Source: Parasegetibacter sp. NRK P23 (GTDB taxonomy: Bacteria; Bacteroidota; Bacteroidia; Chitinophagales; Chitinophagaceae). Taken from it: DNA of 64,000 bases. The position numbers and the translations under genes were made by a program. The stretch lies in NCBI RefSeq assembly GCF_023721715.1, contig NZ_JAMDLG010000001.1:3944442-4008441 (forward strand), in the 5' to 3' direction. This document shows positions 61,143-64,000 of the stretch, one piece after another. How positions within the stretch are numbered: the first letter of the stretch is position 1; every line of letters starts with the position of its first letter. Below the pieces are notes generated by a model. That model made no database searches. It worked only from the letters and a program-made list of their open reading frames with translations, and was not told where the DNA came from.

Positions 61143-62412
61143 CGGAACCGCCCTCGCTTTACTGCTGCTGACAGCCGGACCGGCCGTTGCCCAGGAAAAT
61201 TCACCTTATTCAAGGTATGGACTGGGAAACCTGGTACCCTCACAAAACGTGGTGAACAGGGCCATGGGAGGGATATCGGCAGCTTATTTCGACGGGCAAT
61301 CCATCAACACGGTGAACCCGGCCTCTTACGCTAAATTCTCACTTCTTACCACTTTTGATATTGGTTTGGATATAGAAAGCAGAACATTACGGAATACCAA
61401 TCAGACCGATAAATTCAGCGCCGCCAACATGCTGGTGAACTACCTGAACATAGGTGTGCCGCTAAAAGCCGGTAAGTGGGGGCTGAACCTGGGTTTGAGG
61501 CCCATCTCCAGAATCAATTACAAAATTGAAAGGAACAGCAGGATCGAAGGCGTGGACAGCATCCGCTCCCTGTATGAAGGTTCGGGCGGCACCTACCAGG
61601 CTTTTGCCGGAACAGGGGTGGCCATCAAGAACTTCAGTGTGGGTGTCAACTTCGGATACTTCTTCGGCAGAAAGGAATATACCACGAGAACCACGCCCGT
61701 AAATGATTCCGTGTTCTATTATCAATCCAAATTCTCCACACAAACCAATATCGGCAGTCCTTTCATTGATGCCGGTGTTCAATATTCCATCAAGCTGGCA
61801 GAGAAGAACTGGCTGCGCCTCGGCGCCTACGGCAACCTGGAACAGAACCTCAGCGCCAAACGTTCCACCAGGAACGAAACGTTCAGTTATTCGCAAACAG
61901 GTGCAGACCAGACCATTGACAGCATTTATTTCAGCGAAGAAGTAAAAGGAGATGTGGTATACCCCATGAAAGTCGGTTTCGGCGTGCTTTACCAGAAGGC
62001 CGAGAAATTCCTGGTGGGCGTGGACTATGAGCAGGCGCAGTGGAGCAATTACCGTTATTTTGGTGCGACAGATGCCACACAAGACAACTGGACCCTCCGC
62101 GTGGGCGCGCAGATACTGCCTAACCTGGAAGCCAAAAAATACTGGGGCAGGGTGAACTACCGTGCCGGATTTTATACCGGTCCCGATTACATTATCGCGG
62201 AAGGAAGGGATATTCCCAACTACGGATTCACCTTCGGTATGGGCCTGCCCGTTCGCCGCGGCCCCTATTCCACCCAGTTTACCATCATCAATACGAACTT
62301 TGAGATCGGCAGAAGGGGGAATAACGACAATTCATTGAAAGAAAGCTATTTCAGGGTATCCCTGGGACTTAACCTCAGCGATATCTGGTTCAGAAAACGC
62401 CAGTATGAATAG
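61105..62412 (+). CDS. Outer-membrane beta-barrel protein, FadL/OmpP1-like
   Basis: 435 residues. Signal peptide to AVAQ (about 30), then NSPYSRYGLGNLVPSQNVVN, RAMGGISAAYFDGQSINTVN and PASYAKFSLLTTFDIGLDIE, which resemble the start of FadL-type transport barrels; the rest is alternating amphipathic strands. Last strand ends FRVSLGLNLSDIWF. Common next to lptC and coaX in this phylum. Could transport hydrophobic compounds; function unproven. Overlaps lptC by 8 bp. Confidence 0.82.
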   Translation: MRFVSTIFNRKNNGTALALLLLTAGPAVAQENSPYSRYGLGNLVPSQNVVNRAMGGISAAYFDGQSINTVNPASYAKFSLLTTFDIGLDIESRTLRNTNQTDKFSAANMLVNYLNIGVPLKAGKWGLNLGLRPISRINYKIERNSRIEGVDSIRSLYEGSGGTYQAFAGTGVAIKNFSVGVNFGYFFGRKEYTTRTTPVNDSVFYYQSKFSTQTNIGSPFIDAGVQYSIKLAEKNWLRLGAYGNLEQNLSAKRSTRNETFSYSQTGADQTIDSIYFSEEVKGDVVYPMKVGFGVLYQKAEKFLVGVDYEQAQWSNYRYFGATDATQDNWTLRVGAQILPNLEAKKYWGRVNYRAGFYTGPDYIIAEGRDIPNYGFTFGMGLPVRRGPYSTQFTIINTNFEIGRRGNNDNSLKESYFRVSLGLNLSDIWFRKRQYE

Positions 62413-62971
62413 GCCATTTCTCAACAAATATTTTACGGCAGCTCTCCTTTCGGCGGGCTGTTTTTTTGCGGTCTCCTGCGGAAACTCGGATGCTGAAATA
62501 AAAGCGCTTACCGATAAAGTGGTGTCCGTTGAAGTGGCGGAAAAGATTGAAAGCTTCCTGTCGCAGGACGGAAAGATACAGGCCAGGCTTACGTCCCCGC
62601 TGATGAAACGCTACGATGTGGACTCGCCTTATTACGAATTCCCGAAAAGCCTGCACGTTGATTTCTACAATGATTCCGCCGTGCACGAAAGCAAACTCGA
62701 TGCGCGTTACGGCAAATACAACGAGGGCATTCAGAAAGTGTTCCTCCGGGATAGCGTGGTGGTGATCAATATGCTGAAAGGCGACACCCTCTATTGTGAT
62801 GAGTTGTGGTGGGACCAGAAAGCCGAAACCTTTTATACCGATAAGAAGGTGCGAATCCGTACTTTAACCGAAATCATTGATGGCATGGGCATGAACGCCA
62901 AACAGAATTTTACTGAATGGAACATCCTGAACGGGGGAGGCACCATTAAATTCAGGGATTCGGAGTTGTAG
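62405..62971 (+). CDS. lptC: LPS export ABC transporter periplasmic protein LptC
   Basis: 188 residues. A lipoprotein-like signal ends in FFAVSC; most LptC proteins keep a TM anchor, but lipoprotein forms occur in Bacteroidota. LptC beta-jellyroll features: DGKIQARLTSPLMKRYDVDS, YYEFPKSLHVDFYNDSAVHE, LDARYGKYNEGIQKVFLRDS, VVVINMLKGDTLYCDELWWD and FYTDKKVRIRTLTEIIDGMG. Receives LPS from LptBFG. Overlaps the previous gene by 8 bp. Confidence 0.88.
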   Translation: MNRPFLNKYFTAALLSAGCFFAVSCGNSDAEIKALTDKVVSVEVAEKIESFLSQDGKIQARLTSPLMKRYDVDSPYYEFPKSLHVDFYNDSAVHESKLDARYGKYNEGIQKVFLRDSVVVINMLKGDTLYCDELWWDQKAETFYTDKKVRIRTLTEIIDGMGMNAKQNFTEWNILNGGGTIKFRDSEL

Positions 62972-63253
62972 GTTTCCTATTGATATTACGCTTTAACGCG
63001 CGTGTTATTCTTCCGGCTGATTTTCTTCATCCTTCGGCTGTTCCATTTTCAACCCTTTTTTCATTCTTGCTCTTATTCTTATTGTGAATGTTTCCCGTGC
63101 ATCGTACGCAAACCGGACATATTACTGGTTATACTCCTGTACTTTGCGTAGGGGCCGCTTAATGTAATCGGAACACCTATAGGATGTTTTTTTCTTCATT
63201 CAAATGAGGCAAACCACCATTTCCGGTGCGGTGTTATAACGGAGAAACGTATA

Positions 63254-63276
63254 GGAAAACAACGTCGGTGGCACCG
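63254..63276. repeat. Interspersed repeat with core CGTCGGTGGCACCG (copy 2)
   Basis: 23 bases identical to 35339-35361. Related to the core of the palindrome at 42627-42686. Confidence 0.75.
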
Positions 63277-63647
63277 ATTTCCGAATCAAGATAAGTATAG
63301 CCCATTTTAGGCGTCCTTTTAAGTGCTATTTCCACCCGTGTAAACACCTCCTTTTAAAACAAGATTTTCACCTGCTGCAACAGCAAAAATTAACCAACCA
63401 ATTATTTATTGTAAAAGCTGCGAGTAGTCTTAATTAATATGAGCGTGGCGATTGCTCAATAACTATGTCGACTAGACTGGCACAATATCTATTTGTCAGT
63501 AAGTGCAACTGCTTCAATCTCGCAACAAAATGCGGCATGCATTTATCAATGCGTTCATGCTTCATACATGGCCATAAAAAATATATACGCTATAACCCTT
63601 TACTGGCAATACTTTCAGAAAAACATTTCAAAATACTTCGCTCAGAA

Positions 63648-63679
63648 TTTGGCAGCAATAACATCTGCCCTTACCTTTG
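63648..63679 (+). promoter_or_regulatory. rRNA-type promoter P1 (TTTG-N20-TAccTTTG)
   Basis: TTTG 63648-63651 and TACCTTTG 63672-63679 are 20 bp apart; followed by GCACTCCG. Confidence 0.75.
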
Positions 63680-63752
63680 CACTCCGTTACACAAAACGGG
63701 TAGTTCTCTGAAAGCAACGGCAACACACAAACGAAAAAATCTTCTCAAAAGA

Positions 63753-63783
63753 TTTGGTGGTTTGAAAAAGATTGTTACCTTTG
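63753..63783 (+). promoter_or_regulatory. rRNA-type promoter P2 (TTTG-N19-TAccTTTG)
   Basis: TTTG 63753-63756 and TACCTTTG 63776-63783 are 19 bp apart; followed by GCAACCCGC. 104 bp after P1. Confidence 0.8.
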
Positions 63784-63874
63784 CAACCCGCTGATAAAAA
63801 CAGCAAATAGTTCTTCTCTTTTGGTTTTAAAAACTCACCTAACAAATTGGTTCTGAAGATTTTTCAAAATTAAT

Positions 63875-63906
63875 TTTGGTTGAATGAAGAAAGCCGCTTA
63901 CCTTTG
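63875..63906 (+). promoter_or_regulatory. rRNA-type promoter P3 (TTTG-N20-TAccTTTG)
   Basis: TTTG 63875-63878 and TACCTTTG 63899-63906 are 20 bp apart; followed by GCAACCCGA. 123 bp after P2, with the same discriminator. Confidence 0.8.
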
Positions 63907-64000
63907 CAACCCGATCGAAAAAGAGGGTGGTGGAAAAGTGAGATAAGTGATTGATTATTAAGGAATAAAGATCTTTGAAATACTGGAAACAACAGCGCCA
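63907..64000 (+). other. Probable rRNA operon leader (16S gene expected just beyond the window)
   Basis: After P3 the sequence GATCTTTGAAATACTGG resembles the antiterminator-like motif seen before 16S genes of Bacteroidota (TTCTTTGACATATTGG form). No 16S sequence is in the window, so the call depends on the promoters and this motif. Confidence 0.6.

Larger units (their letters stand above)
62972..64000. other. 1-kb noncoding region with tandem promoters at its 3' end
   Basis: No supported gene. It holds a short acidic minus-strand frame (63005-63064, MKKGLKMEQPKDEENQPEE), repeat copy 63254-63276, and three promoters (63648-63906) ahead of an rRNA-type leader. A 109-codon plus frame (63465-63794) crosses two promoters and is not considered real. 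Confidence 0.6.

Noticed and set aside
63465..63794. 109-codon plus frame before the end of the window
   Set aside because: It overlaps promoters P1 and P2 and has a biased composition; better explained as non-coding leader DNA.

Overview
The window looks like a chromosome segment of a Bacteroidota bacterium, most likely family Chitinophagaceae. The evidence is a SusC/SusD pair, an alternative complex III (ActABCDEF) followed by a caa3-type oxidase, the futalosine-route enzyme MqnC, a fused alpha/beta 2-oxoacid dehydrogenase E1, LytTR regulation, few Shine-Dalgarno sites, and promoters of the Bacteroidota type (TTTG, 19-22 bp, TAnnTTTG). No insertion sequence, prophage, CRISPR array or canonical tRNA was recognised. 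Family identifications come from motifs read by eye; no database search was run.

Layout. 1-12.7 kb: end of a tricorn/S41-like protease, an aspartyl protease with PDZ, mqnC, a TPR histidine kinase with its LytTR response regulator, a GNAT-like protein, a PAS/LuxR-like regulator, the fused E1, an Lrp/AsnC regulator, a GNAT enzyme, a conserved hypothetical gene and purN. 12.9-28.8 kb: a respiratory island of 14 same-strand genes: actA-F, coxB, ctaD, then (after a strong terminator) ctaB, two subunit III genes and coxD, then (after a second terminator) SCO1 and DUF420 assembly factors. MqnC (menaquinone synthesis) and the heme A synthase ctaA at 48.5 kb serve the same chain. 29.2-33.8 kb: susC/susD closed by a terminator. 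33.9-36.5 kb: an overlapping minus-strand cluster trmB / DUF5522 / alkyltransferase-like protein, then a structured RNA locus and an Lrp regulator. 36.6-42.5 kb: small lipoprotein, OppC-like permease, glycosyltransferase, alpha/beta hydrolase, and a MarR/acyl-CoA dehydrogenase operon. 42.6-46.9 kb: oxidative pentose-phosphate genes gnd-zwf-pgl plus a Dabb protein. 47-62.9 kb: cardiolipin synthase, ctaA, membrane patatin, lipid kinase, typA, small CxxC protein, meaB, glycosyltransferases, a lipoprotein, LON-domain protein, coaX, an outer-membrane protein and lptC. 63-64 kb: no supported gene, but three tandem rRNA-type promoters and a probable rRNA leader running off the end.

The most unusual item is a minus-strand transcription unit at about 35.6-35.9 kb. 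It has its own promoter and terminator and encodes a tRNA-Leu-like RNA with intact acceptor, D and T arms. Its anticodon loop is odd (GUC with U37), and about 98 nt that can fold into a GNRA-capped helix sit where a class II tRNA has a short variable arm. Other notable items are a 60-bp perfect palindrome at 42.6 kb, repeated intergenic elements, a terminator that contains the apparent SCO start codon, and two likely leaderless genes.
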